Assembly (NCBI RefSeq): GCF_004564355.1
Contig: NZ_CP038266.1
Coordinates: 3,348,001 to 3,412,000, forward strand
Source of the DNA: Microbacterium wangchenii
GTDB taxonomy: Bacteria; Actinomycetota; Actinomycetes; Actinomycetales; Microbacteriaceae
Direction: 5' to 3'
DNA: 64,000 bases
Shown: positions 1-11,296 of the stretch, piece by piece
How the letters are laid out: each line of letters starts with the position of its first letter
How positions within the stretch are numbered: the stretch's first letter is position 1
Position numbers and translations under genes: made by a program
The notes under the pieces: generated by a model
The model's input: the letters and a program-made list of their open reading frames with translations, nothing else
Databases searched by the model: none
Told to the model about the DNA's origin: nothing

Positions 1-443
1 GCGACCGCGTCGGGCGCAAGCCGCTGCTGGTCTTCTTCGGAATCGGCGGTGTCCTCTACACGTGGGTGCTCATCACCTTCCTCCCGCAGACGCAGTCGCC
101 GCTGGTCGCGTTCGCCCTCACGGCGGTGGGGTACGTCATCCTCACCGGCTACACCTCGGTGAACGCGATCGTGAAGGCCGAAGTGTTCCCTGCGCGCGTG
201 CGGGCGCTGGGCGTGGGCCTCGGCTACGCCCTCGCCAACTCGGTGTTCGGCGGCACGGCGCCCGCGGTGTACCAGGCCTCCCTCACCGGCGGCGGGGTGA
301 CGTGGTTCATCGTCTACGTCACCGCGGTGATCGCGGTGAGCCTCACGGTCTACATCTTCTTCATGCGCAACCGGGCCGAGACGCCGCTGGACCGCGAACA
401 GGGCAGCGCGTGGGTCACCCTGCAGGACGCCCCGCGTCCCTGA
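1..443 (+). CDS. MFS metabolite:H+ symporter (MHS type), C-terminal part
   Basis: The 3' end of a major facilitator transporter; the start lies before the window. The frame opens at base 3 with DRVGRKP, the loop motif that follows a transmembrane helix in MFS proteins. About four hydrophobic helices follow. The segment EVFPARVRALGVGLGYALAN and the FGGTAPAVYQ stretch after it are typical of the metabolite:H+ symporter branch (KgtP/ProP/ShiA relatives). It should therefore be an inner-membrane proton symporter for an organic acid, osmolyte or similar compound; the substrate cannot be read. It converges on the OYE reductase gene with 29 bp between stops, where a GCCGAGCTCGGC palindrome (461-472) lies. 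Confidence 0.85.
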   Translation, partial: DRVGRKPLLVFFGIGGVLYTWVLITFLPQTQSPLVAFALTAVGYVILTGYTSVNAIVKAEVFPARVRALGVGLGYALANSVFGGTAPAVYQASLTGGGVTWFIVYVTAVIAVSLTVYIFFMRNRAETPLDREQGSAWVTLQDAPRP

Positions 444-472
444 CCCTCACCGCACGCGCCGCCGAGCTCGGC

Positions 473-1588
473 TCAGGCGGATGCGCCGTCGCGGGCGAGC
501 ACGGGGTAGTCGGTGTATCCCTCGCGACCACCGCCGTACGCCTTGGTCAGGTCGGGCTCGGCCAGCGGAGCGCCCTCGGCGAGCCGGTCGACCAGGTCGG
601 GGTTGGCGATGTACGCGCGGGCGAAGGAGACGAGGTCGGCCTCGCCCCGTGCGACGCGGTCCAGCCGCGCGCTGTCATCGCGTGAGTCGGGGGTGACCGC
701 ATTGAGGATGAGCGCGCCCTTCCACGCCGCCCGGATCACCGGGGTCAATCCCGCGTCACCGGCCTCGACCAGGTGCAGATACGCCAGCTGCAGGCCGTTG
801 AGCCGCTCGACGAGAAGCGGGTACAGCGTCGCGGCATCGTCCTCGGTGGTGTCGCCGAGGCCATTGGCGGGCGAGATGCGCAGCCCGGTCCGGTCGGCGC
901 CGATGGCCGCGGCGACGGCCTCGACGACCTCGACGGTGAAGCGGATGCGATTGCGGGCGCTTCCGCCCCAGTCGTCCGTGCGCTGATTGGCGTTGGTGGC
1001 GAGGAACTGGTGCAGCAGGTACCCGTTGGCGCCGTGCACCTCCACCCCGTCGAATCCGGCCGCGACGGCGTTGCGTGCGGCGGCGGCGAAGTCGGCGATG
1101 GTCGCGCGGATCTCGTCCTCGTTCAGCTCGGCGGGCTGCACGTGATCCCTCGGCCCCTCGGGGGTGAAGACGGATCCGGCCGCACGGACCGCCGACGGGG
1201 CGACCGGGGTGAGCGCGCCGGAACCGACGGCGGCGGTTGTGGCGGGATGCCCGATGCGACCGGTGTGCATGAGCTGGGCGACGATCACGCCGCCTGCTTC
1301 ATGCACAGCACCGGTCACGGCCGCCCACGCCTCCACCTGCTCGTTCGTGTGCAGGCCTGGGGTGTCGGGATAGCCCTGCCCCACCGGGCTCGGCTGCGTT
1401 CCCTCCGTGATGATGAGCCCGGCACCGGCGCGCTGGGCGTAGTAGGTGGCCATGTCGGCGTTGGCACGGGTGCCGAACGCGCGGCTGCGCGTCATGGGGG
1501 CCATGACGATGCGGTTCCGGAGCCGGAGGCTGCCGATCGTGATCGGCTCGAATGCCGTCACGGGGGTGGGTGCTGAGTGATCGCTCAT
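473..1588 (-). CDS. Old Yellow Enzyme family alkene reductase (NemA/XenB-like)
   Basis: A 371-residue flavin (FMN) oxidoreductase of the Old Yellow Enzyme family, a TIM barrel that reduces activated C=C bonds and nitro compounds with NAD(P)H in the cytosol. The N-terminal TIGSLRLRNRIVMAPMTRSR segment and the HGANGYLLHQFL motif near residue 185, which holds the substrate-binding His/Asn pair, are diagnostic, as is DDWGGSARNR. Length is normal for the family. ATG at 1588 follows an AGGAG sequence. It is preceded by a marR gene in the same direction and by two near-perfect palindromes in the 131-bp gap, so a MarR-controlled electrophile-inducible reductase is the natural reading. The physiological substrate is unknown. 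Confidence 0.93.
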   Translation of the reverse strand: MSDHSAPTPVTAFEPITIGSLRLRNRIVMAPMTRSRAFGTRANADMATYYAQRAGAGLIITEGTQPSPVGQGYPDTPGLHTNEQVEAWAAVTGAVHEAGGVIVAQLMHTGRIGHPATTAAVGSGALTPVAPSAVRAAGSVFTPEGPRDHVQPAELNEDEIRATIADFAAAARNAVAAGFDGVEVHGANGYLLHQFLATNANQRTDDWGGSARNRIRFTVEVVEAVAAAIGADRTGLRISPANGLGDTTEDDAATLYPLLVERLNGLQLAYLHLVEAGDAGLTPVIRAAWKGALILNAVTPDSRDDSARLDRVARGEADLVSFARAYIANPDLVDRLAEGAPLAEPDLTKAYGGGREGYTDYPVLARDGASA

Positions 1589-1625
1589 GCGGATGCTCCT
1601 GTTCGAGGTGGCGGAATGCCACTAC

Positions 1626-1671
1626 TTGCTCGAACAACGAAAACCGCCCGGCGTATTCCTTGCTCGAGCAA
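1626..1671 (-). promoter_or_regulatory. Paired palindromic operator upstream of the OYE reductase
   Basis: Two 12-bp palindromes, TTGCTCGAACAA (1626-1637) and TTGCTCGAGCAA (1660-1671), lie 34 bp apart centre to centre. They sit in the gap between the marR stop and the reductase start. The second is a perfect palindrome and the first differs by one base. The size and symmetry suit a MarR-family dimer, and the adjacent MarR protein is the obvious candidate. Binding is inference. Confidence 0.6.
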
Positions 1672-1719
1672 CTTTCTTCCACGCGTCAAGGGGCGGCGGA
1701 GCAGGAGCGGATCCCGCGG

Positions 1720-2178
1720 CTAGAGCCGGTCGCCTGCCTCGCGCAGCGGGGTCTCCAGTCCGGTCAGGAGGGCCAGCAGCTGCCGACGCTCGTCCTTCCC
1801 CAGCGACCCCGCCGTCACCGCCTCCAGTTCCGCCCACGCCGCCTCGACGTCGGCCCGTAGGCGGACGCTGGCCTCCGTCGCCTCGACGACGCTCACCCGC
1901 CGGTCGACGGGGGAGGGTCCGCGACGGACGAGGCCGGCCCTCTCCAGCCGTCCGATGCTGCGCGTCATCGACGGGGCATCCGTATCCAGCGTCTGCACCA
2001 GGTCGGTCATGCGCTGCGGGCCGTGCTCCCACAGGGTCATCAGGACTAGTTCCTGCCCCGGCCGCAGCCCGGTCGATCGCAGGAGCTTGGCCGCGAGGGC
2101 CTTGTGCGCTCGGGCCACCCGGAAGATCGCGGAGCTCAGGGGTCCGGTGGACAGCCGCATCGGCTCAGGCATGTCCAC
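1720..2178 (-). CDS. MarR-family transcriptional regulator
   Basis: A 152-residue winged-helix regulator with the usual MarR layout: an N-terminal dimerisation helix, a recognition region around SMTRSIGRLERAGLVRR (residues ~70-86), and a wing with the PVDRR signature followed by VSVVEAT. MarR proteins normally repress nearby genes until they bind phenolic or electrophilic ligands or are oxidised; only one Cys-free core is visible here, so ligand sensing is more likely than thiol oxidation. It lies 24 bp downstream of phzF and 131 bp upstream of the OYE reductase on the same strand. The palindromes before the reductase suggest that gene is its target. No good operator is seen directly upstream of marR itself. 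Confidence 0.9.
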   Translation of the reverse strand: MDMPEPMRLSTGPLSSAIFRVARAHKALAAKLLRSTGLRPGQELVLMTLWEHGPQRMTDLVQTLDTDAPSMTRSIGRLERAGLVRRGPSPVDRRVSVVEATEASVRLRADVEAAWAELEAVTAGSLGKDERRQLLALLTGLETPLREAGDRL

Positions 2179-2202
2179 AGCGTAGAGGACCCCCGAGCGG
2201 GG

Positions 2203-3033
2203 TCAGAGGAGGCGGGCGGTACCCGAGACAGTGATGCCGCCGGCGGCGGGGATGTCGACCACGAGCAGACTCGGCCGCCCCACGTGCCGGCCCTGGCGGA
2301 TCCCGATGCGCGCGGGGGCGTCCACCGCCGCGAGTTCGCGCAGGTACCCGCCGAAGGATGCCGCGGCCGAACCCGTCGCCGGATCCTCCGTGATCACCCC
2401 GACCGGGAAGAGGTTGCGGGCCTCCCACACCGTGTCGGCCGCGCGCAGCATCACCGTCACTGTGCCCGCCCACCCCTCGGCATCCATCAGCGCCCGCACC
2501 GCCGCCGGGTCGAACGTGAACCCGTCGAACACGCCGGCGTCGTGGAGGACGAGCACGGGATGCCGGTTGCCCGCGTACGCGATGCGCGGCGGCAGATCGG
2601 GGTCGAGGTCTTCCTCGCGGATGCGCAGGAGGTGCAGAAGGCGGGAGAGCACGGCCGGGGCGAACTCCTCGATCCGCGGCTCGACGCTCGTGAACGACGC
2701 GCGCAGGACACCGTCCGCCCCGCGCGAGGTCTCCAGCTCGACCGGGCCCACCGGGGTCGCGAACGTGAGGGAGCCCGCCCCGTCGCGCGCGGCCACCGCG
2801 ACGGCGGTCGCGATCGTGGCGTGACCGCAGAAGGGCACCTCGGCCAGCGGGGAGAAGTATCGGATGCCGCCGTCGGCGCGCAGGAACGCCGTTTCGGAGA
2901 AGCCCACGTCGGCGGCGATGCGCTGCATGTCGGCATCGGTGAGGCCGTCGGCATCCAGCACCACGCCCGCGGGATTGCCGCCGCCGGGGCGATCCGGATC
3001 GGCGAACGCGGCGTACCGCAGCACCGCGGGCAT
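2203..3033 (-). CDS. PhzF-family isomerase/epimerase
   Basis: A 276-residue PhenazF-fold protein. It carries the canonical family motifs in order: GNPAGVV near residue 20, SETAFL with the catalytic Glu near residue 47, FCGHATIA near 70, and DPATGSAA near 215. PhzF proteins catalyse proton-shuttle isomerisations; the founding member acts in phenazine synthesis, but most homologues have unknown substrates and no phenazine genes are present here. The ATG shares one base with the pheA stop (TGATG), so it is translationally coupled to prephenate dehydratase. That link suggests a side role around an aromatic intermediate, but this is only inference. Confidence 0.92.
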   Translation of the reverse strand: MPAVLRYAAFADPDRPGGGNPAGVVLDADGLTDADMQRIAADVGFSETAFLRADGGIRYFSPLAEVPFCGHATIATAVAVAARDGAGSLTFATPVGPVELETSRGADGVLRASFTSVEPRIEEFAPAVLSRLLHLLRIREEDLDPDLPPRIAYAGNRHPVLVLHDAGVFDGFTFDPAAVRALMDAEGWAGTVTVMLRAADTVWEARNLFPVGVITEDPATGSAAASFGGYLRELAAVDAPARIGIRQGRHVGRPSLLVVDIPAAGGITVSGTARLL

Positions 3034-3995
3034 CAGCTCTCCGGCTCTCCGCTCAGGAGTCCCCGCAGCCAGTCGCGGGCCTCGGCGAACACGTCGTCGG
3101 AGTATCGCGGCGGGTAACGGACGATCGCGCGGTCGGCCCGCGCGTACGAGCCGAGGAAGATCACCTTGGGGCTGAAGCGGCGCAGCCCCAGGAGGGCATC
3201 GGCCATGCGCTCGTCGTGGACGTGGCCGTCCGCGTCGATGACGAAGCGGTACCGCCCGAGCGCGTCTCCGATCGGACGCGACGCCAGCAGGCTGAGGTTG
3301 ATGCCGCGCGTGGCGAACTGCTCCAGCAGCTCCAGCAGGGCGCCGGGGTGGTCTTCGGGCAGCTCGACGATGAGCGAGGTCTTGTCCGCCCCCGTGGGCG
3401 GGGCGGGAGCGACGGTGCGGCTGACGAGGACGAAGCGCGTGACGGCGTTGGGGTTGTCCCCGATCCCCTCGGCCAGCACGGCCAGATCGTGGTGGGCCAC
3501 GATGCCGGGGGCGGCCACGGCGGCATCCGCATCCGAGGTTCCGTCCAGGATCCCCAGGGCGCTGGCCACGTTGCTGGCGGCGGGGATGTGGGCGTGGGCG
3601 GGGAGGGTCGTGGTGAGCCACTGCAGGCACTGCGCGTAGGCGACCGGATGCGCCGCCACGAGGGAGACCTCCTCCATCCGCGTGCCGGGGCGGGCCACGA
3701 GGACGAAGTTCACCGGCACGAGGTATTCGCCGATGATCCGCAGGCCCGGCATGGTCGCCAGGGCGTCCTGAGCCGTGGACACCCCGCCGTCCACGGAGTT
3801 CTCGATCGCGATCATGGCCGCGTCCGAGCGGCCTTCCACGACGTCGGCGAGCGCTTCGCCGACGTTGCGCACGGGTCGCCAGATCTGATCGCGGGCCTCG
3901 GGTACCTGCGCGAGCGCGGCTTCCGTGAAGGTTCCCGCCGGGCCCAGGTAGCTGTAGGTACGGCGGACGGGCGGGTTCTCGTGCTCGGGCGTCAC
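3033..3995 (-). CDS. pheA: Prephenate dehydratase
   Basis: Converts prephenate to phenylpyruvate in phenylalanine synthesis. The 320-residue protein has the periplasmic-binding-like catalytic half, beginning [16 protein letters not shown] and including the NPNAVTRF segment with its catalytic Thr. A C-terminal ACT domain (roughly residues 205-285, [18 protein letters not shown] then [11 protein letters not shown]) binds phenylalanine for feedback control. No chorismate mutase domain is fused, as is usual in actinobacteria. The start is taken as GTG at 3995, the only start codon shortly before the conserved region; its ribosome site is weak. It heads the run pheA-phzF-marR-OYE and is divergent from pgm. 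Confidence 0.93.
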   Translation of the reverse strand: MTPEHENPPVRRTYSYLGPAGTFTEAALAQVPEARDQIWRPVRNVGEALADVVEGRSDAAMIAIENSVDGGVSTAQDALATMPGLRIIGEYLVPVNFVLVARPGTRMEEVSLVAAHPVAYAQCLQWLTTTLPAHAHIPAASNVASALGILDGTSDADAAVAAPGIVAHHDLAVLAEGIGDNPNAVTRFVLVSRTVAPAPPTGADKTSLIVELPEDHPGALLELLEQFATRGINLSLLASRPIGDALGRYRFVIDADGHVHDERMADALLGLRRFSPKVIFLGSYARADRAIVRYPPRYSDDVFAEARDWLRGLLSGEPES

Positions 3996-4118
3996 GGCGA
4001 TCAGCCTAGACCCGCCCCGGCGCCGGGCTCGCTGCGCGCCGGCCCCCGCGATGGCCAGAACGGGATCGATCGTGTCAAATCGGTGCCGCTCGGCGCGCGC
4101 GCGAGGCAGACTGGGGGG

Positions 4119-5765
4119 ATGAGCAGTCGCGCAGGACTTCCCGCCGAAGCATCCGATCTCATCGACGTCGACGAACTGATCAACGCCTACTACGACCGCA
4201 AACCGGATGCGTCTGTCCCAGGGCAGCGCGTCGCGTTCGGCACGAGCGGCCATCGCGGGTCGTCGCTGTCCACGAGCTTCAACGAAGACCACATCCTCGC
4301 CACGACGCAGGCGATCGTCGACTACCGCGCCGGCCAGGGCATCACCGGGCCGCTGTTCCTCGGCCGCGACACGCACGGCCTGTCGCTGCCGGCCGAGCAC
4401 ACCGCGATCGAGGTGCTTGTGGCCAACGGCGTCGACGTGCGCATCGACTCGCGCGACTCGTGGGTGCCGACCCCTGCGCTCAGCCACGCGATCCTCACCC
4501 ACAACCGCGGGCTCGCCGCCGATGACCCTGGCCGCGCGGACGGCATCGTCGTGACCCCCAGTCACAACCCGCCGCGCGACGGCGGTTTCAAGTACAACCC
4601 CCCGCACGGCGGACCCGCCGACACGGATGCCACCAGCTGGATCGCCGACCGCGCGAACGAGCTCATCGCCGGTGGCCTGTCGGGCGTGCGTCGCACCCGC
4701 CATGCCGACATCGACCTGGATTCGCTCGGCGAGTACGACTTCCGCGACGCCTACGTGCGCGACCTCGCGAGCATCATCGACATCGACGCCATCCGCTCCG
4801 CCGGCGTGCGCATCGGCGCCGACCCGCTGGGCGGGGCATCCGTGGAGTACTGGGCCCTCATCGCCGAGGTGTACGGCCTCGACCTCACGGTCGTGAACCC
4901 CGATGTCGACCCGACGTGGCGGTTCATGACGCTGGACTGGGATGAGAAGATCCGGATGGATCCGTCCTCGCCCTCGGCGATGGCCGCCCTCGTCGCCCGT
5001 CGCGACCAGTACGACATCCTCACCGGCAACGACGCCGACGCCGATCGGCACGGCATCGTCACGCCCGACGCGGGGCTGATGAATCCCAACCACTACCTCG
5101 CCGTCGCGATCGACTACCTGTTCTCGCACCGCCCGGGGTGGCCCGCGGATGCGGCGGTCGGCAAGACGCTCGTGTCGTCGATGATCATCGACAAGGTCGT
5201 CGCCTCGCTCGGCCGGTCGCTGTACGAGGTTCCCGTCGGGTTCAAGTGGTTCGTGCCGGGCCTGCTGGACGGCACGGTCGCCTTCGGCGGCGAGGAGTCG
5301 GCCGGCGCCTCGTTCCTCCGCACCGACGGGAGCGTGTGGACGACCGACAAGGACGGCATCCTGCTGTGCCTGCTCGCCGCGGAGATCCTCGCCGTCACCG
5401 GCAAGACCCCGTCGCAGCGGTACGCGGAGCTCGAGGCCGAGTTCGGTGCGGCGGCATATCAGCGCGTGGACGCGCCCGCGACGCCCGCGCAGAAGGCGCA
5501 GCTGGCCAAGCTGTCGCCCGACGCGGTGACGGCGACCGAGCTCGCCGGTGAGCCCATCACGGCGAAGCTCTCGCACGCCCCCGGCAACGGGGCCGCGATC
5601 GGCGGCGTCAAGGTGCAGACCGCCGACGCGTGGTTCGCCGCCCGGCCCTCCGGCACCGAGGACGTGTACAAGCTCTACGCCGAGAGCCTGCGCGGCGAGG
5701 AGCACCTGCGCGAGGTGCAGGCCGAAGCCCGCGCCGTCGTCACGGCCGCCCTCGGCGACGCCTGA
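4119..5765 (+). CDS. pgm: Phosphoglucomutase (alpha-D-glucose phosphate-specific)
   Basis: Interconverts glucose 1-phosphate and glucose 6-phosphate. At 548 residues it has normal length and every active-site element: GTSGHRGSS near residue 41, the phosphoserine loop TPSHNPP with Ser148, the metal loop GNDADADRH with Asp305, Asp307 and Asp309, the sugar loop GGEESAG, and the phosphate-binding RPSGTED near the C-terminus. ATG at 4119 follows a run of G residues (CTGGGGGG). It is divergent from pheA across 123 bp and convergent with the glycerate kinase gene. It would link the galactose Leloir genes 4 kb downstream to glycolysis, although it is in a separate unit. Confidence 0.97.
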   Translation: MSSRAGLPAEASDLIDVDELINAYYDRKPDASVPGQRVAFGTSGHRGSSLSTSFNEDHILATTQAIVDYRAGQGITGPLFLGRDTHGLSLPAEHTAIEVLVANGVDVRIDSRDSWVPTPALSHAILTHNRGLAADDPGRADGIVVTPSHNPPRDGGFKYNPPHGGPADTDATSWIADRANELIAGGLSGVRRTRHADIDLDSLGEYDFRDAYVRDLASIIDIDAIRSAGVRIGADPLGGASVEYWALIAEVYGLDLTVVNPDVDPTWRFMTLDWDEKIRMDPSSPSAMAALVARRDQYDILTGNDADADRHGIVTPDAGLMNPNHYLAVAIDYLFSHRPGWPADAAVGKTLVSSMIIDKVVASLGRSLYEVPVGFKWFVPGLLDGTVAFGGEESAGASFLRTDGSVWTTDKDGILLCLLAAEILAVTGKTPSQRYAELEAEFGAAAYQRVDAPATPAQKAQLAKLSPDAVTATELAGEPITAKLSHAPGNGAAIGGVKVQTADAWFAARPSGTEDVYKLYAESLRGEEHLREVQAEARAVVTAALGDA

Positions 5766-5793
5766 CCCTGATCGAGGGCGGGCGGCGCTCGGG

Positions 5794-6903
5794 TCAGAGG
5801 GCCAGGGTGCGCGCGAGGCGCGCACCCGCTTCGTGCAGCCACCGGGCCGGCTCGGCGAGCGCGGCGGCGGATGACCCAGCCAGGTCGGTGAGCGAAAGGG
5901 ATGCCGCGAAGGCCGACGTGTCGGCATCCGCGGCGACTCGTCCGGCCACCAGTGCCGTGCGGCCAGGGGCGAGCGACGCGACGAAGGCGGGCACCTTGCC
6001 GGCCGCCGACTGCGCGTCGTAGGCCCCCTCGCCGGTCACCACGACGTCGGCCGTCGCCGCGGCCGCCGGCAGCCCGGTGAGGGCGGCGACGTGCCGCGCA
6101 CCGGGGACGAGCTGCGCACCCCACACCGCGAGGCCCCAGCCCGTTCCGCCGGCGGCGCCCATCCCCGCCGCGGCGGCGACGACCGACGGCACGAGCGCCG
6201 ACAGGCGCGCCAGGCCGGCATCGGCACGGGCGACTCCCGCGTCGTCGAGGCCCTTCTGCGGGCCGAACACCGCGGCGGCGCCCTGCGGGCCGAGCAGCGG
6301 ATTCGTCACGTCCGTCAGCACCACGGCCCCGGCCGGTGGCAGGGGGCGCAGCCCGGTGAGATCGGCGGCGGCCACGGTGTCCAGGCCCGCCGCACCGGGG
6401 GCCACCGGATCGCCCGCCGCATCCGTGAACCGCGCGCCCAGCGCCGTGAGCATCCCGACGCCGCCGTCGGTGGAGGCGCTCGATCCGATCCCGAGGATCA
6501 GGCGGGTGACACCGGCGTCCAGCGCTGCGGCGAGAGCCTGCCCGAATCCGGTCGTCGACGCCGACTCCGGCAGCCGCCGGTCACCGAGCAGCTCGATTCC
6601 CGAGGTGTTCGCCAGCTCGCTGACGGCGCTGCCCACCGGCGCGTCGGGCGTCGGCGGAAGCAGGAGCCAGGACGCGACGATCCGCTCCCCGTCCGGCCCC
6701 GTCACGGTGACGGGGATGCGCTCCGCGCCGCGCACGGACGTCGCCACCGCATCGAGGGTGCCTTCTCCGCCGTCGGCCATGGGGCGCAGGACGAGGTCGT
6801 CGTGCGGGCGCACTGCGCGCCATCCCTCCGCCAGCGCCCGAGCCGCCGCGGCGGCGGGCAGCGTGCCCTTGAAGCTGTCGGGGGCCAGGACGACGCGACT
6901 CAC
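5794..6903 (-). CDS. Glycerate 2-kinase (GlxK/GarK type)
   Basis: Phosphorylates D-glycerate, normally to 2-phosphoglycerate, feeding glyoxylate or sugar-acid breakdown into glycolysis. The 369-residue sequence opens with VVLAPDSFKGTLPAAAAARAL, the hallmark of the class, and contains MADGGEGTLDA, a GIGSSASTDGGVGML nucleotide/substrate loop near residue 145, and GPQKGL near residue 225. GTG at 6903 is the start nearest the conserved N-terminus. It follows the LacI-family gene by 10 bp, so the two form one leftward unit. Confidence 0.92.
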   Translation of the reverse strand: MSRVVLAPDSFKGTLPAAAAARALAEGWRAVRPHDDLVLRPMADGGEGTLDAVATSVRGAERIPVTVTGPDGERIVASWLLLPPTPDAPVGSAVSELANTSGIELLGDRRLPESASTTGFGQALAAALDAGVTRLILGIGSSASTDGGVGMLTALGARFTDAAGDPVAPGAAGLDTVAAADLTGLRPLPPAGAVVLTDVTNPLLGPQGAAAVFGPQKGLDDAGVARADAGLARLSALVPSVVAAAAGMGAAGGTGWGLAVWGAQLVPGARHVAALTGLPAAAATADVVVTGEGAYDAQSAAGKVPAFVASLAPGRTALVAGRVAADADTSAFAASLSLTDLAGSSAAALAEPARWLHEAGARLARTLAL

Positions 6904-6913
6904 GCGGTCGATG

Positions 6914-7909
6914 CTATCGGGGGTGCGGGGGCGGTCCGGAGCTCTCGCGCACGACGAGCTCGGCGGCGACGGTGATGGCGGCCGGCGGAGCATCCTCCTC
7001 GACCATCGCGAGCAGCGCCGTGAGCGCCTGCGCCCCGAGCGCGTCGAAGTCCTGTCGCATCGTCGTCAGCGGCGGCCGGTACTCCGCGGCGTCGACGACG
7101 TCGTCGAACCCCACGATCGCGACGTCGTCGGGGATGCGGCGCCCCGCGTCGGAGAGGGCGCGGATCGCCCCGAGTGCCATCTGGTCGTTTGCTGCGAAGA
7201 CGGCGGTCGCGCCGGGGAGCGCGGATGCGGCGGCGTGCCCTGAGCGGGAGGTCCAGTCCCCGCGCGCCACCGGCGGGACCGGCGCGCCTGCTCTCCGCAG
7301 GGCGAGGAGCCACCCGCGCTCGCGTTCGACCGCGGCGTACGAGCCGCCCGGCCCCGCCAGGTGGTGCACCGTGACGTGACCGCGCGCGAGGAGGTGCCCG
7401 ACGGCTGCCGCCGCCGCCTCGGCGTGATCGGTCTGGACGATCGTGAACCGCTCGTCCGTCGGCGAGTCGACGACCACGAGGCTCATGCCGGCGGGCGGTG
7501 CCACGTCGCGCAGGAGCGTCGTGGCCTCGTTGAGCACGATCGCACCGTCCACGCCCTGGTGCCGGAGGCGCGCGAGGGCATCGGCGATGGGATGCTGCGG
7601 CGTGAGGGTGACCACCGCGAGGGCGTAGTCGCGCAGGGCGGCCGCGACGGAGATGGCCTGCAGCATCCGGGAGTTGCCGACCGAGGCCAGCGTCGAGACG
7701 ACGACCCCGACGGTCTGCGACCGGCCGGTGCGCAGGGCGCGGGCCGCCGCGTGGGGGCGGTACCCGAGGTCGCGCAGGGCCTGCTCGACGCGGGCGCGGG
7801 TGGCCGGATCCACGCGCGGGCTGCCGTTGACCACGCGCGACACCGTCTGCCCCGACACGCCGGCGCGGGCGGCGACGTCCGACATCGACACGCGCCGCGG
7901 CTGCGCCAT
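6914..7909 (-). CDS. LacI-family transcriptional regulator next to galTK
   Basis: A 331-residue repressor. The N-terminal helix-turn-helix and hinge helix read SMSDVAARAGVSGQTVSRVV (residues 8-27) and then RPHAAARALRTGRS. The periplasmic-binding-like effector domain follows (FAANDQMALGAIRAL, VAIVGFDDV). ATG at 7909 has a strong GGAGGG ribosome site; a second Met at residue 9 is less likely. It is divergent from galT across 62 bp that hold two operator-like sites, so control of galTK by a galactose-type inducer is likely. It also co-transcribes glycerate kinase. Effector identity is inference. Confidence 0.93.
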   Translation of the reverse strand: MAQPRRVSMSDVAARAGVSGQTVSRVVNGSPRVDPATRARVEQALRDLGYRPHAAARALRTGRSQTVGVVVSTLASVGNSRMLQAISVAAALRDYALAVVTLTPQHPIADALARLRHQGVDGAIVLNEATTLLRDVAPPAGMSLVVVDSPTDERFTIVQTDHAEAAAAAVGHLLARGHVTVHHLAGPGGSYAAVERERGWLLALRRAGAPVPPVARGDWTSRSGHAAASALPGATAVFAANDQMALGAIRALSDAGRRIPDDVAIVGFDDVVDAAEYRPPLTTMRQDFDALGAQALTALLAMVEEDAPPAAITVAAELVVRESSGPPPHPR

Positions 7910-7933
7910 CCGCCCTCCGTTCAGAATTCAGGA

Positions 7934-7979
7934 ATGTTGACGTTACCACGGCCCCGGGATACCGTGTTGACGTGAACAC
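7934..7979 (+). promoter_or_regulatory. galT promoter with two LacI-type operators; leaderless start
   Basis: TTGACG (7937-7942), a 17-bp spacer and TACCGT (7960-7965) form a good -35/-10 pair. The first base of the GTG codon (7972) lies seven bases after the -10, where transcription would begin, so galT mRNA is probably leaderless; no ribosome site is visible. Two related sequences, ATGTTGACGTTACCAC (7934-7949) and GTGTTGACGTGAACAC (7964-7979), are imperfect palindromes with an ACGT centre, 30 bp (about three turns) apart. They cover the -35 and the start, as expected for a LacI-family repressor. Confidence 0.7.
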
Positions 7980-9158
7980 GCCTGAGTTTTGGACGCCGGC
8001 GGATGCCGAGGCCGTGACGCTCGGCGCCGGCGTCGTGAAGCGCCCCACGCGCCTGGCCGACGGGCGCGAGCTCATCTACTACGACGACGCCGGGACGACC
8101 CTCCCGGCGGAACGCGCGGTCGACGCGCGCGTGCTCGATCCGCGGCCGGCGACCGCGACGATGCGCCAGGACGTGCTCACCGGCGACTGGATCTCCATCG
8201 CGGCGGCGCGGCAGAACCGCGCCTTCCTCCCGCCCGCGCACCTCGACCCCCTCGCCCCGCAGACGGCGGCGAACCCGTCCGAGATCCCCGACCGGTACGA
8301 CGTCGCGGTCTTCGAGAACCGCTCACCCTCCTTCGGCCCGGCCCTGGCCGCCGCCACCGGCGACGCCCCCGCCGCCGAGGACGCGCCGCACGGGCTCGAC
8401 GACCTCGCCGACCCGGGCCTCGGGCGCACGCGCACGTCGGTGGGCCGCTGCGAGGTCGTGTGCTTCAGCCCCGAGCACACCGGATCCTTCGGCACGCAGA
8501 CCCCGACGCGCGCCCGCACCGTGATCGAGGCGTGGGCCGATCGCACCGCCGCCCTCTCGGCCCTCCCCGGCGTCGAGCAGGTCTTCCCGTTCGAGAACCG
8601 CGGCGAGGCGATCGGGGTGACGCTGCCGCATCCGCACGGGCAGATCTACGCCTACCCCTACATCACTCCACGCACGCAGCGGATGCTGGATGCCGCGGCG
8701 CGCACGTCCGACGACCTGTTCGCGCGCATCCTCGACTTCGAACAGGGCTCGGAGCGCATGGTGCTGCAGGGCGAGCACTGGAGCGCGTTCGTCCCCTTCG
8801 CCGCACGCTGGCCGATCGAGGTGCACCTCCTCCCCCACCGGCACGTGCCCGACCTGGCCGCCACCAGCGACGACGAACGCGCCGAGCTCGCTCCGCTGTA
8901 CCTGCGGCTGCTGCGCGGGATCGACGCCCTGTACGACTCGCCCACGCCGTACATCGCGGCGTGGCATCAGGCACCCGTGCACGACGGCCGCGAGGCGGTG
9001 CGCCTGCACCTGCAGCTGACCTCGCCGCGGCGAGCCGCCGACAGGCTGAAGTTCCTCGCCGGATCCGAATCCGCGATGGGCGCCTGGATCGCCGACATCC
9101 CGCCGGAGACGCAGGCCGAGCGCCTGCGCGAGGCCCTCGCGACCGTGGCGGACCCGGC

Positions 9159-9162
<4 letters not shown>
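7972..9162 (+). CDS. galT: Galactose-1-phosphate uridylyltransferase
   Basis: Second step of the Leloir pathway: transfers UMP from UDP-glucose to galactose 1-phosphate. The 396-residue protein has the HIT-superfamily active site HPHGQIYAYPY, with His220 and the UMP-carrying nucleophile His222. The N-terminal half carries RQDVLTGDWISIAAARQNRA, and the second half WPIEVHLLPHRHV. GTG at 7972 is chosen because it coincides with the predicted transcription start and with the conserved N-terminus. The stop overlaps the galK start (ATGA). An epimerase (galE) is not in this cluster. Confidence 0.96.
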
Positions 9163-10313
<1,151 letters not shown>

Positions 10314-10396
10314 GGACTCCGGAGGAGGAGGAGGAGGAAGGTACGAGGGGCCCGCGCACGGTGCAACCCCTGGGATCCGGGGGCCTCGGTCGTTAG

Positions 10397-11278
<882 letters not shown>

Positions 11279-11296
11279 TCGACCGGGCCTCCGCCC

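Noticed and set aside
2203..3033. Phenazine biosynthesis
   Set aside because: PhzF-family proteins are widespread and none of the other phenazine genes is present.
3996..5927. Long open frame antisense to pgm, continuous with pheA
   Set aside because: It gives low-complexity Arg/Gly/Val-rich protein with no family motifs, while the plus strand encodes all phosphoglucomutase active-site loops. Long antisense frames are expected at this GC content.
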